NCBI GenBank assembly: GCA_026182355.1
Contig: JAPFBL010000231.1
Span: 744,001-808,000, forward strand
From: Hermatobates lingyangjiaoensis
Lineage: Eukaryota; Arthropoda; Insecta; Hemiptera; Hermatobatidae
Direction of reading: 5' to 3'
Length of the DNA: 64,000 bases
Position numbers and translations under genes: made by a program. The notes under the pieces are model-generated. The model saw only the letters and a list, made by a program, of their open reading frames with translations, did not search any database and was not told the DNA's origin. This document shows positions 24,621-38,709 of this stretch, in pieces; position 1 is the first letter of the stretch; every line of letters begins with the position of its first letter.

Positions 24621-24999
24621 GGGGGCCAGGTTATCTCAGAGGTTAATGTACTCGCCTCTAAACTTATAGTTTACGGGTTCGATACCCACCTGGCCCTTGA
24701 TTTATTCACGAGGGAGGTGAATAAATCTGAGCACGTCGTCCCTCAAAGAGGACGATAAACCGTCGGTCCCGAGCCTGTGCGATGTCAGATATTCGTTAAA
24801 GATCCCCTAATTCTACATGAACTTTAGCTAGACAAACTTTAAGGTTTCTCAATGTAGTATCAACAGGTAATGTAGCTCAACAGTACTTGTGGAAAATGGG
24901 TGCCAAATAATAAATGATTCACAATTTCCACCCATAGAAGAACAGCACTAAAAATGTGAAAACCTTACAAGTGGTTGTTGGAAAGCAAACAAACAAACA
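24621..24999 (+). mobile_element. tRNA-derived SINE, near full length
   Basis: Begins GGGGGCCAGGTTATCTCAG and contains a polymerase III B box GGTTCGATACC at 24676-24686. The end of the tRNA-like head, CACCTGGCCC, complements the start, so an acceptor-like stem is retained. A conserved central part (GAGGTGAATAAATCTGAG ... GAGGACGATAAACCGTCGG) is shared with the copies at 36870 and 38015. The body continues to a short AAAC-type repeat tail at about 24984-24999. No convincing target-site duplication was read. Not a functional tRNA gene. Confidence 0.75.
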
Positions 25000-25009
25000 T
25001 GATATCTAA

Positions 25010-28000
25010 ATGAATTAATGTTGAACGTTTATTAATTTTTTTTTTTGGTCTCTTAGAAATTAAGATGCCCGTCACGCTTAATAAGTTGTTGTAATTTCCA
25101 TTATGTTTGATATCTCACAGAATTAAACGAATAAGTTTTGTTGGATACTTGATAACAGGATTGTAATTATATAATAGCAATAATAATACCAGACCTCAGT
25201 GAGACCAACAGTAATACATCTTGCAGTAATATTGGCCCCCTGAAACAAGGCAGTGAGCATTTCAATGTGTTTTATAGACAAATACTAAGGTATGTATGTG
25301 GGGCCTTTTTTGAAACACCCCAATAAATATCCGAACAAAAGATGGTCACATAATAAAATATTGGATACTAATGAAATCTAGAAGAAAAGAATAGTTCAGT
25401 TATGTAGTAAGAATGGCTGACCCAAGAATACCTCAAAGGTATTATTACTTTGAAAAAATGAAAATCAGATAAAACGATGGATTCGAGAAATGAAGTTTTA
25501 CTGTGCTTGATGTTATCAACTGAATGACGAGCGTAAGAATGAGTGAGGAATAGTGTGAAGAAGCCAGAGCATATTCTGTGCTGTAGTGGTGAGAAAGAAA
25601 GGATAATATTTATTGAACTATTAAGGAGTTTGTTGTCCTAGATGTTTAATGAATTACAAATTCATTTATAACATTGTTTGTGCAGTAATATTGAATCTAA
25701 TTAGAAAGCGAGTGTAAATCATGCTAAATGAATATTCAACTGACAAAGCAAATGGGTTGACTGGCAGGTGGGATGTTTGCTGAGAGTCGATTAGTTAATT
25801 ACAAAGTGTAATGAAGATCATCTGAACTGACAAGGCTGTGTTAAGGAGTAGATCATTCAAGAGAAGTTGAAGATCATTCAGGAGATGTGAACAAATCAAG
25901 TGGAATGTAAATTGAGCAGGAAGCGTGATTAACAACTCAACGCTGAGCCATTTGCCGTTAGAGACCAGACCCTCCGTAGTCTCAACTGCGACATTGTGCC
26001 AACACGCACGCAACGCCTACTGCCTTTGCTTTCCGAGGGCCTTTTCGGTGAGATTATGCCGCATATGACGACCTCAACCAAATTCAGTAAACATGATCTT
26101 AATGAGTGTTTATTGTTTATTTTGTTAACGCGCGTGTGTAGATGTCTCTGTGTATGTGTGTGTATTACATGTATATATGCAATGAAATATCGTATGAATA
26201 TATAACGAACACTTTTTACATAAAAAAATAATACCAGATACAGGCAAGACTCATTACAATACGTTGGCATCCTGATCCTCAAGCAGATGAATGGCTCAAC
26301 TTGACTGCTGCCGGTCTTCTAACACGGTACTCAAATTGAGTTGGCCAGACGACTTGACCTGGGTATTTCATCTACGTGAAGAAAACATATGTCCAAATAT
26401 CTTTGTGAGTCCTATATATAACTGACAATGCATTTTAATTTTACAACCGATGCAAACAAAAGAGAAATAATTGACTAGGTGGCTAGGTGTCAACTAAATG
26501 TCGGCTAGCCTTTTCTCTTATCTTTTATAACAACAGTTGTCAAAATATCGAAGTAAGATAAATGTAAATAATGAAATTAATTCAAACAATATGCATATTC
26601 ATAATAAATTTATATAATCATAATAAATAAAGGATTACAAAGAAACATATAAGTAAAATAATAATTATGTTTTTAATAAAATTGTATATAAAAAAAGAAT
26701 AACTAATATTCTGGATTCTGGGTTGAAAGCAGTGACAAATACGCCACCTAGGAAACAAAATGCACTTCCTTTTAAGCTGAACCTTAAATTTGACTTAAAA
26801 TCAGGAATCTGCTGAAAAATGTTGCTTAAAAAGAATTATTTAACTGATTCGATGTTCAAAGTCATAGCGAATCTTCTAATATAACTTTCATATCACTTTA
26901 AGGAAGCACATCTCACCTTCAATTGTAAATTATTTGTAATTATTCCTTTTATTCGCTATTTATTTTAACTATATTTGAATTATTTTACTCTTCATTTGTT
27001 TATTTCTACTCCACATTATATATTATTACTTTTTATTAATAATTATTTATTAATTTTCCTTCTCCTCGCTCCCTCCGTGAGGTCGTACCTCTGACACAGT
27101 GCTCCTGAGCTTGTTCTGAGTACCTCTTCTCACCCTCCACATCACTACGGAGGTCTAAATACCAGAGTTAGTTTTTGTGTTGTGATCTGTATGATTCAAT
27201 CTTTGTAAAATCTCTGTAACTTTATTTGTACGCTGAATTGTTATTGATAGCGGGTTATATATATGTTTTAAAATAAACAATATTTATCAGGAATCAATCA
27301 GTTTTAGTATTTTCAACAATATGTCATATCCGTAGTTTTGGTTATATTTGAAACCATTTAAAAATTTCGAAAGATTGATTTCAAACAGGAAAACCAACGA
27401 ATTTCTAACAAAAATGATTACGCTATTCTATCTCACGGTTAACAATATAGGAAATTTTGAAAATTAACTTTAAAATTACTTTAAGAGTGGTATAGGATAT
27501 TTGTTATTGGTAAAATAGCAACACTAAAGTTCTTGTTTAACTTTCTGGAGTAAGTTTTATGATTATTTAAGCCATTTAATGAATAAAATTATCCACAATG
27601 AAATCAGAGGTATAGGTTAGATTTGAACGTCTATGTGTTTTGATGTTTCGGCAATGTAGTCACAATAAATCTATTAACATCTTCATATTCTCTTCTTTTT
27701 TTGGCGATATTATTGATCAAAAATGTGTTTATAACAGCATTTCTAAAGTACACATTTCCAAAAGTTACTTCCTTTTTGTCATATGTGTATATAATATAAA
27801 GCTTATTTTCAGTAAATACAAAAAATAACACTTTCGGTCTGTTGTGTCTTCGTGTGAAGATATTCTTAGTTTATTAAGTTACTCTAAGAAGTATTTTTTT
27901 TTTAATTAATAAAAGTTGTTTGCGAAGATGTAGGTGAAGTAACATGACATGAGGTGCAAGTATTGCGTTAGGTTTGAGAACGAACTGAAAGTGTTTGGTG

Positions 28001-29755
28001 AATGGTGCGCAAAGCTAGTCAACAAGAAAAGCTCCCGGTCATGTGAACTTTCCCATTGGCAATGACTAAGCCGAGGTCCAAGTGCCATACAAGCCGACTT
28101 TGCGTAACAGGTGTAACAATGAGTCTAGAGCAATGATTAGGCAACCTTGGGGATGAAGGAATACCAGGAGAAGGGGACGTCTGGGCATTAGCGCTATGCT
28201 TGGATAGAGAGGTGAGGAGACCCGCGGGCTCTGGGTCAAGACCCACATGAGTGACCTCCACTCATCGAGGTCACCTCCGAAAAGTCTTTTATTAATCTCA
28301 TCTTTGCAACACGCTGTGCGGGCTAGGCTAGGACACTCGTGAGGGGTACGTTACTCGCATACTGTGGCTGTAAACAATACTTCTATATCTATTCCCGACT
28401 GAACGCAGCCAGTGTAATCAAACATCGACTAACTAATAATCTAACTGATAACCAATGAAGTTAACTCATCGATTCTTATTTAAATTGGAACTCTATACCA
28501 GTTATAATGAGAATAAAAAGAAAATATTTTTTGATTGAAATATATTCTGCAACTTGGAACTCAAATACATGTCCTTCTTCTCAGTGTAATATGGTGCTTC
28601 ACAAATCCAAAATCAATTTTACGGTTTCCAAACTCATTATAATATGTAATGGACAACTAATAATTAATTTATGAGCTTTAATATGATTATAAAATGTTTT
28701 TATTTTGTAACAGCAATGATGCTTATAACAATTTGTGAACATTGAAATATATAATTCATATGAATGGCTGTGAGTGAATAAAGAAAACGACAAGGTAACA
28801 TTAATTTAATTATTAAATATAACATTAATTTGTTTAATGCTACCATAGAATTCATTTAAATTCTGTTAATTGGTAGGTGTAATTGCTGATCATAAAAATA
28901 GAGGAAAATAATAATTTTTTTTATGATAGAAATCAGAACAGTCCTTCAAAGGTATTATTTTGTCAAACCACTAAATGTCATAACTTATATTAACAAATCT
29001 CATTAACTTATTTTTTCAACGCCAACTATACCATTACTGTTGTCAACTATAATAAAACACTCATATTTTTTTTTCCTGAAATTGCAAACAGTTGAGCAGT
29101 TAGTTTATATTGATTCCTTATAATTCAAAATTATGTAGAAAAGATTTATTATCATTAATTTAAATCCTATTAAAAATCATAAATTAAATCATTAAATTAA
29201 TAACCATAGGGCAAAACAAGGACAAATGAAACAAAAAATACGACTAATACATTATATTTGTAATATGCTATGAATGATATTTTTGAAATCACAGGATTAA
29301 TTAAAAGAATCAGCGGTTACATCTGACGGAGTATTGATAGGTGAAATGGATATCAAGTGATTGTAAAATCAATCTACTGTGGTTAAGGCAGTAGAAATAT
29401 AATGAATTAAACGGAAATATAAATAATTATTTTACCTGACTTTCTGACTTTAATTTTTATTGTACGTGAACAATTCATATTTTTTTACATTGTCATTACT
29501 CAAAATTTTATTTTGAGTGGAAGGATGAGGCTTGAACAGTGAATAGAGTTTTCGTACCCACTCTCAAAAATGGATTCAACCTAAAACTTGTAATTCAGGC
29601 TATTTGATTTGATTGAACCCATACTGTAGTCTGCACAATACATATAGTACACTATTTACTCTATGCAATAACCATGACATAATGTTGTATAATGTCGATT
29701 AGATCTCAAACCTGCTGATTATGTAATTAGGTTAATATTACTCACCGTTCTCAAT
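25010..29755. other. AT-rich non-coding DNA with small GC-richer patches
   Basis: No gene supported. GC-richer patches occur at about 25920-26060, 27060-27165 and 28010-28340. The last has minus-strand frames of 60-80 codons in two registers with no family resemblance. The overlapping frames at about 27631-27831, open on both strands, are chance. Confidence 0.4.
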
Positions 29756-29760
29756 TTTAA

Positions 29761-29761
<1 letters not shown>

Positions 29762-29800
<39 letters not shown>
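29762..29800 (+). repeat. Poly-A run (39 A)
   Basis: An uninterrupted run of 39 A. It could be the tail of an old retroposed copy on the plus strand, but the sequence to its left has no recognisable cDNA character. Confidence 0.9.
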
Positions 29801-29801
<1 letters not shown>

Positions 29802-29809
29802 AGTTTCTA

Positions 29810-32800
29810 AACCAAGTTTATTCTGCGTTTATTTATAAATTTACTTAAATAAATGTTCAGCTAAAGCCAATGAAGGTTTTTATTTTAAAATATTGCTACT
29901 AAATGTTGAAAAACCAATTTCTATAAATAACTAAACAGGATTTTACATTTAAACACAATCTTCTTACAAAGTTGAATATTTAGTGTACAAAAATTGACTA
30001 GATACTTAGTGTAAAAATAAAAATCAATTTATTGACTATTTCCCTTAAGCTTAAGTTGTAAAAAAAATCTCTAATCTGTTTAAATGAAAAGATTTTTTTT
30101 ATGTCTGAAGTTGTTTGATGTGTTGGGTGAGTTTTGTCTTTCGAGTTAGGTTCCGAAAGAATAAAAGGATGTGAAATTGGTAAGTTGAAAGTATATTCGT
30201 AAGTGCTATAATGGTAAAATATTGTAATAATTTGTATTAAATAACCTCTGTGGCGATAATACATTTATACAGGTTTTAAATAAATAATTGATCTTGACAA
30301 ATGTGGTATTGTCCTTGCAAAAAAAAAAAAAATATTTTTGTTTGCAAACTTTAAGAGTGGCGTGTCCCAACTGAAATGTGGTTTTCCATTTTGTATAGAA
30401 CTTCTATACAAAATAATAATTTGTATAGTCTTTGACGGCTATTTGTTTAGGTTAATTTGATTTACATTAACTGTGAAGCACCGTCTTCACGAATGATGCA
30501 TAACATAGTGTATTATGGACTTGTGGAAATCAAAGTATTGGATGCAAATGATGAAGACACGCATGCGGAGAGATAGCTGAGGTAGTTAGGCGATAGAAAG
30601 GAGTTGATCTATCTCTTGATGTAGATTATCTGCCTGAGGGATGTCTTGTGATCCTTTCACCAGTTTAACTGTTTACACCATCAAGATGATCCTTGGAAAG
30701 CACTCAGCTAATCAAGCATAGAGCGCTATCCATCCCCATTTCAAGAGCCACAGACCCCCAGACCTGATCTAATGATTGAAACGTGTGTCTCGAACAGCAG
30801 CAACTCTTATACACTGACTTAACTATCACTAGACTTTGATTAGGGCTTGCAGCTCGGCTGGATCCCGGTAACCTAGAAACCGCGTCACGCAGTCGCAACG
30901 CCTAACTGCCACAATGGAGCTGCCTCTATATTCCCATGGAATTACTCCAACCCATGTGTTAAGACCAGTTCAACATCATCTCAGAAAATACCACTCCTCT
31001 CCATACCTCGCTCTTCTAATTTAGTACAGTTATTCAGCAATAATTTTTTTCGGTTTTCTGTATGTTATGCTTGCAGCTTACCCTTTCATTTCCCCTAACA
31101 TAATTAGTTAATCCGTAAACGAAATTTTTCTTAAAAAAATAGCATCTTCTACTGAAAATAAAATATGAAAAAATAAATTTTTTTCAGAGAATTTTTCTTG
31201 TTTCATATTACTCTTATGAAAATAAAAGAACTACTGTGAATCCATTTTTGATATTTTTCAGAATCAAAAATGTGTGTACGTTTTCAGATTCAGAATGACG
31301 TGTGTACGTACATGTGTTTATCATTGGTTTTGTTCACAGGATACAGTTTACAACGTTTCAAAGTTTATAATGAAATTCAATATGAAAGTTCATGGTCAAA
31401 AGGCAAACGTTCGTTTATTTTGGAATATTGATACATGGAAAAGTAACGGCTACTTTATGTTACTTTATATCCATAGAAAAATTATTTAGTTTCTCAGAAC
31501 TGGTCATTACCGGATATTGGATATTGATAATATTCGATAATGTAATAAAATTGGATAGAAATTCACTTTTAACCTTATCATAATAATAGCATGTTATGAA
31601 TTTCTAGACGCAGGAAAAAGAAATAAATATAAGACCGAATGATCTTATGTTTTCTCTTCGTATTTTGTTACTATATCATTATTAAATAGTAATTTTAATC
31701 ACTAATTGATTTAGTGATTTTCATTTTAAATGCAGGGCTTTACATTTTTCAGAACTAAAAATGTTTGACGAAGATGTTTATATAAAATAATAAATGATTT
31801 AATAAAAACTGAAATATTTTGGTAAAATTTTACCCACAGTTACTACTTATTAAACGAAATTTTAAACTGGAATAATTATCACTCCATTAAAAATGTTCTT
31901 ATTACTTACGTTGTATTAATGTTCACGTTAATAAAATGTTTTCCAGATTTTCGTGACAAGAATGGACAAATTATAACAACATATTGCCAGCAGAAAATTT
32001 TATTAATTGGTGTATAAACATATGTATATAAGTATTTATTATGTTTATGTATATATTATGTATACAATACATAATAGTAATTATGAGAGTAATTACTTAT
32101 TACCTTCACTTGATTGGGTAAAAGACATAACTCTCAAATTGTGACAGGTTCTAAACGGCAAAACTATTCAACGCTTTTGGTCTTTATCATTTTTTCATTA
32201 TTACAGTTTGTATATTCTTTAGAATCTATCAAGTTTGTATTTGATCATGCGTTGGTCTGTAGTGTAAATGACTAGAAACAAATCGAGATTTTATTTAAAG
32301 GTTTCTCAACAACTACTGGCAACAGATATGGTATAGTGTTAGACTTTTTTTTCTTCAGGGCGTGGTCCAGTTTCTTTTCATAGCTTCAATGAACACAGAT
32401 GTTGGTTCCTTTAATGCATATTTCATATTGAAAAACTTGCTAAAAAAGTGGATGGCCTAGCACCGAGACATTGTGCTTGGTTAGTAACTTCAAGACACAA
32501 TGCGGAATGAGACACTACATAGTATTGGTTGTAAACCCGTGACTTGGGTAATTTTTGGCATCATTCTTTTTATCTTTTACTCTCATAGAGTTCAGCATAA
32601 ACATGAAAGTAATAATGTTGAATAATAGTTTTAATTGCATGAATCCAATGAACTTGGCGAGTATGGGCTTGGCGCTTCGTTTCACGTTCATAAGTGAAAA
32701 CATTTCGTTACATGCTATTGTCTTTTCAAATAAGTTTGGGTAATTTTCAGAATCATTCAATTTCAGAGCAAACATTTTTGCAAGTTTCTTGTTGTTCAAA

Positions 32801-35800
32801 ACCTTATAATTGTGGACATACATATAATTGTAGCGCATAATTTTTTAATGTGAAAATTATTATATAAAATTTGTTTTATAGATTCATTATCAATTCTACT
32901 ATTTCAGATATCAGACGAGTCGAATCTTTGACTGACGTCACATTGAATCAGATAACTGTTTTTTTTAATATTTATTTTTTCTCCACGTCATCCGTTTTTG
33001 ATGCGAAAGTGTGACCCTTCGGCTCTTCCTCAATCGCTTAAACCATTCAAAAACACTTGCACTCAAATTTTCCAGTTCCATGAGAAATAGGAGAAATTTT
33101 TATTTTTTTACACTTAACATTTTTCAGGAAAACAAAGAAACAATTCTAAATCGAATAGGAGTTACAAATATACTGATTTATTTACGGAAGAAAAGACGCT
33201 GAATCCAAAAGTGAAAGTTTAGCGATGAACAGGTATCAGTCACTTGTGTTTGGCGCATGTGCAGCTTCGTTAGTCTCGTTATTTAAAAGCTTCACATCGT
33301 AGTTTATATTAAATTTGTATATTGAATCACTTTGTTATGTTAGAAAACAAAATTAATAGTATGATTTTTCGTTAACAGGATATTCTTGATGTTGGATATT
33401 GGACCCCAATATGGATATGTTTTTAACATATCTAATTATTCAATAATTTGTATCACTATCCAATTATTCAATAAATTAGATATGTTAGAAACATAAATGA
33501 AAACAACTTGTTGAAGAAGAAGTAGATCATACTTGAATTTAATTAAATCTACAAGCAAAAAAACAGGACATTTAATTTACCCTTTACTTTCTGTTTGTTG
33601 AGTAAATTCCACAAAACTACGGACTCTATATCTATATACTTATCATCTACATCATGAACTGTTTCTTATCAATCTACTAAATGGCTGTTACCTCTATTCT
33701 GATGTTTTTGAAAGATGTAACTTATCGTTCCTTGAAAATGAGAGATATATTGAAGAAATAGGTGAACTAAAATATAAATACATGTTAGAATTTTTTTAAA
33801 TAGAAGTTTGTATTAGTAAATTGATTGTGTTGCGAGACTCCGACATTGTCTTGAGCAGCAGGCCAACTCAGACACATGACGAAGCTCCCACCAAGTGAAA
33901 CCCCAGCATCACGTCCTCTTTCCAGTCACCCAATCCCAAACCTACATCCTAAATTAACCCCCTCCACTTAAACCTCTTCCAAAGGCTCTTTTTTATTAAC
34001 GGGCTACAAATTACACCCCCACCTTCAAGATGGACCAACATGATTAACTTAATCACTTTTCAAAAAGAACCTACCACTCCACCTTAAGGCCATTCAACAT
34101 TGCAAAAAAAAAAAATGCAAACTGGTCCTTTGAGAGAACGTTAAATGTCTTGAGATTTGAGATTTATAAGCAAACCTTGTCTGGATTTATTACATGTTAA
34201 GTACTTCATAACATCTCTAAAGTGGCCAGACTCGTATTCTGTATCCAAAAAGAACACCCTGGCAGACATAACTTCTGGAAATCATCTCTGACTACCAACT
34301 TCAACTAGACTTCGCTATAATTTTAGAGATACTTTTACCATCCGTAGACGAACAATTCTTTCAACTGCAGCATTGCAACATTGTTGGCGAATTGATGTTT
34401 CCTGTTTGAGTTTCCTGTTTCCTGATTTAAATCTAGCTATGCGTCACAGGTTTAGAAGTCCATATATTTACATAAAAATTTCTCCTAGTAAGGCTATTGA
34501 GAGTCAACGAAGTGTTATAAATAAATTTATAGGGCCCTAAACATTAAGAGAAATAATAATAGCAAAAAAGGAAACCTAAAATGGATAAATGAAATCGAAG
34601 GACGACTTAGACAAAAATATAGGACAGTTGGTTGTAAGAGGAATCATTGGTACGATAAAATGACAAAAGTACGATAAATAAGAAGAGATCGCTATCACTA
34701 TCGATAAATAAAGCAATCCTTGCTATCTTAGAATAAGGAATTTTGATTTCTAACACATTCTCATCTAATTAATGAACTAAAAGGTATATAACATGGTTGT
34801 ACCAACTATGCTTATACAACTTTATAATATACACCGTAAACAAGCAGGTATAGAAATGCAGAGTCTGTAGAAATGATGTCGAGTGGAAGCCTGCAGTCAG
34901 ATTATTGTTATAGAAATAGTAGGAGAGCTTGCAGTACATGCAATCTTAGATGAGATTGAGTCTGAAATCTGATTGAGACTATTAGTTCACTGTTAAAGAC
35001 ATTTTATTCAGAATATTATTTAATATCAGAGAAGACGTTTGATTTAGTGAGAACACACAATGAAGGGAGATCTGAAAGAGTTTATGTACCTCCCAACATC
35101 ATTAGTTTTTAGTTATCATAGGTAAGAAGGAGTAATAAATCCTAAGCAGACAAAACTGTACAAGTGACAATATTTTCATGTAACCTTTAGCCTTTATTGT
35201 ACAGTTATAATACAGTATTTATTTAGCGTTTACAAACATCAATAAATAATTTTTAACCTACACATATTATAAAACAACCTTCCTGAAATCCTCAGTGTAT
35301 TTTAATATTCTTATTTCAATTTTTTTTAATTAATATTTAGACCAACAAGAAATTTTTTAAAGGTTGTAACATGATTTCAGAGCTAAAAAAAATATTTTGC
35401 AAATGAGTTTGGCAGTATTTATACTGCTCAAAGAAAACACAATAACGCTGATTTAATGGTATCTTGCAATTTTAGTGTCATAACGTCTTTATATTTTGGT
35501 AATACATTGATAGAGAATGATGAATAAGAACTTATATCCAAAAGAAGAAATCAAGGTTTCGAAAATTATACTCAGAATCAAAGTCAGTGATAGATGTTAG
35601 AAAATTGAAAAAGACCAACTTTTAATTTGTTTATAAAGAGGCTGAAAAGAATTTAACAATCTCTTTGACTGACAACGTCTTCCTATGTGAAGGTCCATAT
35701 TACATTGTCATGATGTCCTTAACATTTATTATTATGACCAAGGAATAGTAACTTCATATACTATTGCACCATAGAGCACTGCAAAATGTCATTAATTGCG

Positions 35801-36160
35801 TCTCGTTTTCTTTAAATGACCTTTCTCTGCGTACTAAAATAATTAATAACAATGAAGTTTTTTTCTGGCATTTTAGATTGAACTACCTATCCTAATACTA
35901 CTGCCACTACTAGAAAATATTAGTACTGAAAAAGGGTGTTCGTTGACTGAGTACTTGATTAACGGAAAAATGACAAAAGGTACTCCTCTCCGGAACTACT
36001 AATTATACATTATTTTACTAAATTAAATCACTAAATTTCTGTTAAGAAATAATAGTTTAATTTGGTATTATTTGTCGAAACAAAGTAATATAAATTGAGG
36101 GATATATTTCTAATTACATTGTGAAATGAAAAGAGTTTTGCATGTGAAGCGCTAATTATT
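29810..36160. other. AT-rich non-coding DNA
   Basis: No supported gene. GC-richer stretches at about 30690-30990 and 33835-34050 show short contradictory frames only. Remaining open frames are chance AT-rich translations. Confidence 0.45.
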
Positions 36161-36164
36161 TGGC

Positions 36165-36400
36165 GCTGGTAAGTTATGGTTTGGCAGCTGCTATTGTTTG
36201 CCGCTCAATAGATGTTGAAATGGCTACATGCGTGCGTTGCACAAGGACTGCCAGCCCTCGGCTGTCCTCTGCCATTAGAGCCCAGGCGCTAATTGACCCG
36301 ACCCTCCAACTCTTCCTAATCACGCTTATATAAACTATTTGCAACGTCTTTCATTTGCGTCATTCACAACTCCAATGTTGTCTTCATTCAGCATTCGCAA
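36165..36400. other. GC-richer island
   Basis: A compositional island with repeated GGCGCT/GCGCTAATT words (about 36149-36168 and 36286-36300). No coding frame. Candidate conserved non-coding element or degraded repeat. Confidence 0.25.
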
Positions 36401-36869
36401 TGTCTTACTAATAAGTAGTTACTATTGTCTGCTGATTACTAAATCCAACTATTTAGTCCAGCTTGATTAACAATGTACCAGAATGAACTTACCCTACGGA
36501 ATGTACTAACTATACAATAGAGTTAACAATAATTCAATTGAACAAATTGTTGAACAAAGCACATCTATACGGATACATAATAGCGAAATACGCGCTACGA
36601 ATTAGGTATTTCCCGTTGGAGAGATGTTAACATTTGACTTCTACTATTGTCTGCTGGGGAGTTCAATCTTAAATATTTTCGTGATACATGTTACAATATT
36701 TAACATTAATATATTCCTTGAAGTTTATAGTTAAAAAAAAACAAGCAAATAGGTAAGGAAATCTAAATAAAGTGTTCTAGAAAATAAAATATTTAGTTGT
36801 ATTAAATGCTTGGTATAATTTTATTTCAATAAAAAAAAATCACATTTAAAGTGGTCTAATGACAAAAAA

Positions 36870-36991
36870 GGGCTGGAGTACGGGGTTCGATACCCACCTG
36901 GCCCCCAATTTTTCACGAGAGAGGTGAATAAATATGAGTACTTTCTCCCTCGGAGAGGACGTTAAGCCGTCGGTCCGAACCTGTATGATGT
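36870..36991 (+). mobile_element. tRNA-derived SINE, 5'- and 3'-truncated
   Basis: Starts inside the tRNA-like head (GGGCTGGAGTACGGGGTTC), has the B box GGTTCGATACC at 36884-36894, then ACCTGGCCCCC and the conserved central part GAGGTGAATAAATATGAG ... GAGGACGTTAAGCCGTCGG. Closest to the copy at 38015-38181, in the opposite orientation. Confidence 0.75.
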
Positions 36992-36999
36992 TTATAGTA

Positions 37000-38010
37000 A
37001 AATTTTCTATATATTGTAGTAACATTTTACTAATGACAAAATACGTGGCTTAACCCTACTTAGTTATGTAAGAACCAAAGATATTTTTTAAGCATTAAAA
37101 TTTGTTGGATATTAGTTACTGAAAGATGGAGAGGTTTTACACCATGCAAATAAGCCAATTATGGACTTCTTAACACACCTATAAACAGCACATAAGCATC
37201 CTTTAGTTATCAGGAGTCCTACAATAGTCTTTAATATTACTTACAATATTACTAAAGTTTGTTTACAGAATGAGCTGTGATTTTCTGGAATTGACATAGT
37301 CAATTCATATCCGTATGCATCTCTTTCTGTGTTCAAGTTCTTCCATTCCCACATGAAATAATGTTTGCTTTTTGCTAATTTTAAACTCCTAATTATGGTT
37401 CCTTGCAACTGTCAAACTGAACACCAGATAACGCACAGACTTTTCACGTGATCTTGATATTCAAATAATTGAAGTGCTGCTTTATTTGTTTAGTACTTCT
37501 ACGAGCTGTGTCCTCAGGTTCAGAAGGAGCAATCAAATGATTGGCGCACTGAACATTAACTTCGAGGTTTAAATCTGTGTGATAACTTATTTTCTATAAG
37601 AAAAGATTGTCTTAGAGTTGAAATAAAGTTGTGTTACCAAGCTTCTACTGTATCATGTAATTTTCAGTTGAAAATTACTACTCTAATGAACTTGAGTGAA
37701 TCAAAACACAGGACTTTCTATGTATAACCAACTGTACAAACCAACCTTATCTATAAATAAAATAGTTATTAAATCTCAAATGAGCCAAATTTGATTCATT
37801 TTAAACAATGTGTCTAGGGGTAAAGGCTATGTGCGAGTGTTTTTATTTTTATTTTTTTTACTGTTTAAACCGATCACCTAGCGGGTGATAACGTCAGCCG
37901 TTTAACGCCTTTTTGTTTGATCGGTGATTCTACATTGGAAGTCCTAGGTTTTGCCTAACTCAAGTGCATTTTTAGTGGGCAATATTTTTAGTAGTAGTGC
38001 ATTTTGAACG
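37000..38010. other. AT-rich non-coding DNA
   Basis: A short segment at about 37867-37926 contains GATCACC...GATCGGTGA as an imperfect stem and may be a repeat fragment. Otherwise nothing recognised. Confidence 0.4.
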
Positions 38011-38014
38011 AGTC

Positions 38015-38181
38015 CTTGACATCATAAAAGTTCGGGACCGTCTGCTTAAAGTCCTCTCCGAGAGAGAAAGTACTCATATTTATTCACCTCTCTCGTGAAA
38101 AATTGGGGGCCAGGTGGGTATCGAACCCCGGACTACCAGCCCAAAAGCGATTATGCTAATCACTGTGCTAACCTGGCCCCC
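38015..38181 (-). mobile_element. tRNA-derived SINE with intact tRNA-like head
   Basis: On the minus strand the copy begins GGGGGCCAGGTTAGCACAG at 38181, has an A-box-like TAGCACAGTGATTAGC and a B box GGTTCGATACC, and ends the head with CACCTGGCCCCC. The first eleven bases of the head pair perfectly with its last eleven. The central part matches the other two copies, and the copy stops near 38015 without the longer body seen at 24621. A 61-codon plus-strand frame across it is not a gene. Confidence 0.8.
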
Positions 38182-38374
38182 TATTTGCGAGTGTTAGGAA
38201 CACAATATTTTGAAAGAGAAGGGCTGTTTTGCCACTTTCAGGTTTTCCCAAGCACTATATTGTGTGTAATTATTTTCTAATGAACTGGAGTAGTAATGAC
38301 TGTTGAGCAGAGGTAGTCTGTTAACAACTACATTTAGTTTTGTGATTTCCACTCTGTGTGCTCTAATTGGGCGT

Positions 38375-38700
38375 TTTGTTTCAGATTGTCGGGGAAGGCT
38401 AAATGGACTGCCAGGAAGACTAATAGTTTGGTAAGTTGTGCGAGTTAGTTAGTAGTTAACGTATTGATCATTAAAGGCGGTATGGTCTCTGATGTATGGC
38501 GTCGTGCTTTATTTGCATTTCTTATATACTGCACGGCTGACTTCATAAGCAGTTAAAATAGCTAAAGGCAATTAAAGTGTTAGAACTTGGCTAATACAAG
38601 GCCACTGGACTCATTGGTCTGCCTGTGCTTCATGAAGCCACTATTGCCCACTAATAGATTTAATCGCTGCCCACACCGTACATAATTGTCGTAACATAAC
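38375..38700. promoter_or_regulatory. Candidate conserved non-coding or enhancer-like element
   Basis: A moderately GC-richer, non-repetitive stretch with no open frame. It contains an octamer-like ATTTGCAT (about 38514-38521), several TAAT cores and GGCAATTAAAGTG. The texture resembles developmental enhancers, but this is inference from composition and motif words only. Confidence 0.2.
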
Positions 38701-38709
38701 AAAAGTATA

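Noticed and set aside
24621..24700. A tRNA gene with B box GGTTCGATACC
   Set aside because: It is the head of a SINE: extended terminal stem, poor A box, conserved non-tRNA body, and two more copies nearby.
27631..27831. Overlapping frames open on both strands
   Set aside because: AT-rich sequence lacking stops by chance; no protein-like pattern.
29762..29800. Processed pseudogene or SINE tail
   Set aside because: The upstream sequence has no recognisable cDNA or SINE body and no matching flanking duplication was found; retained only as a homopolymer.
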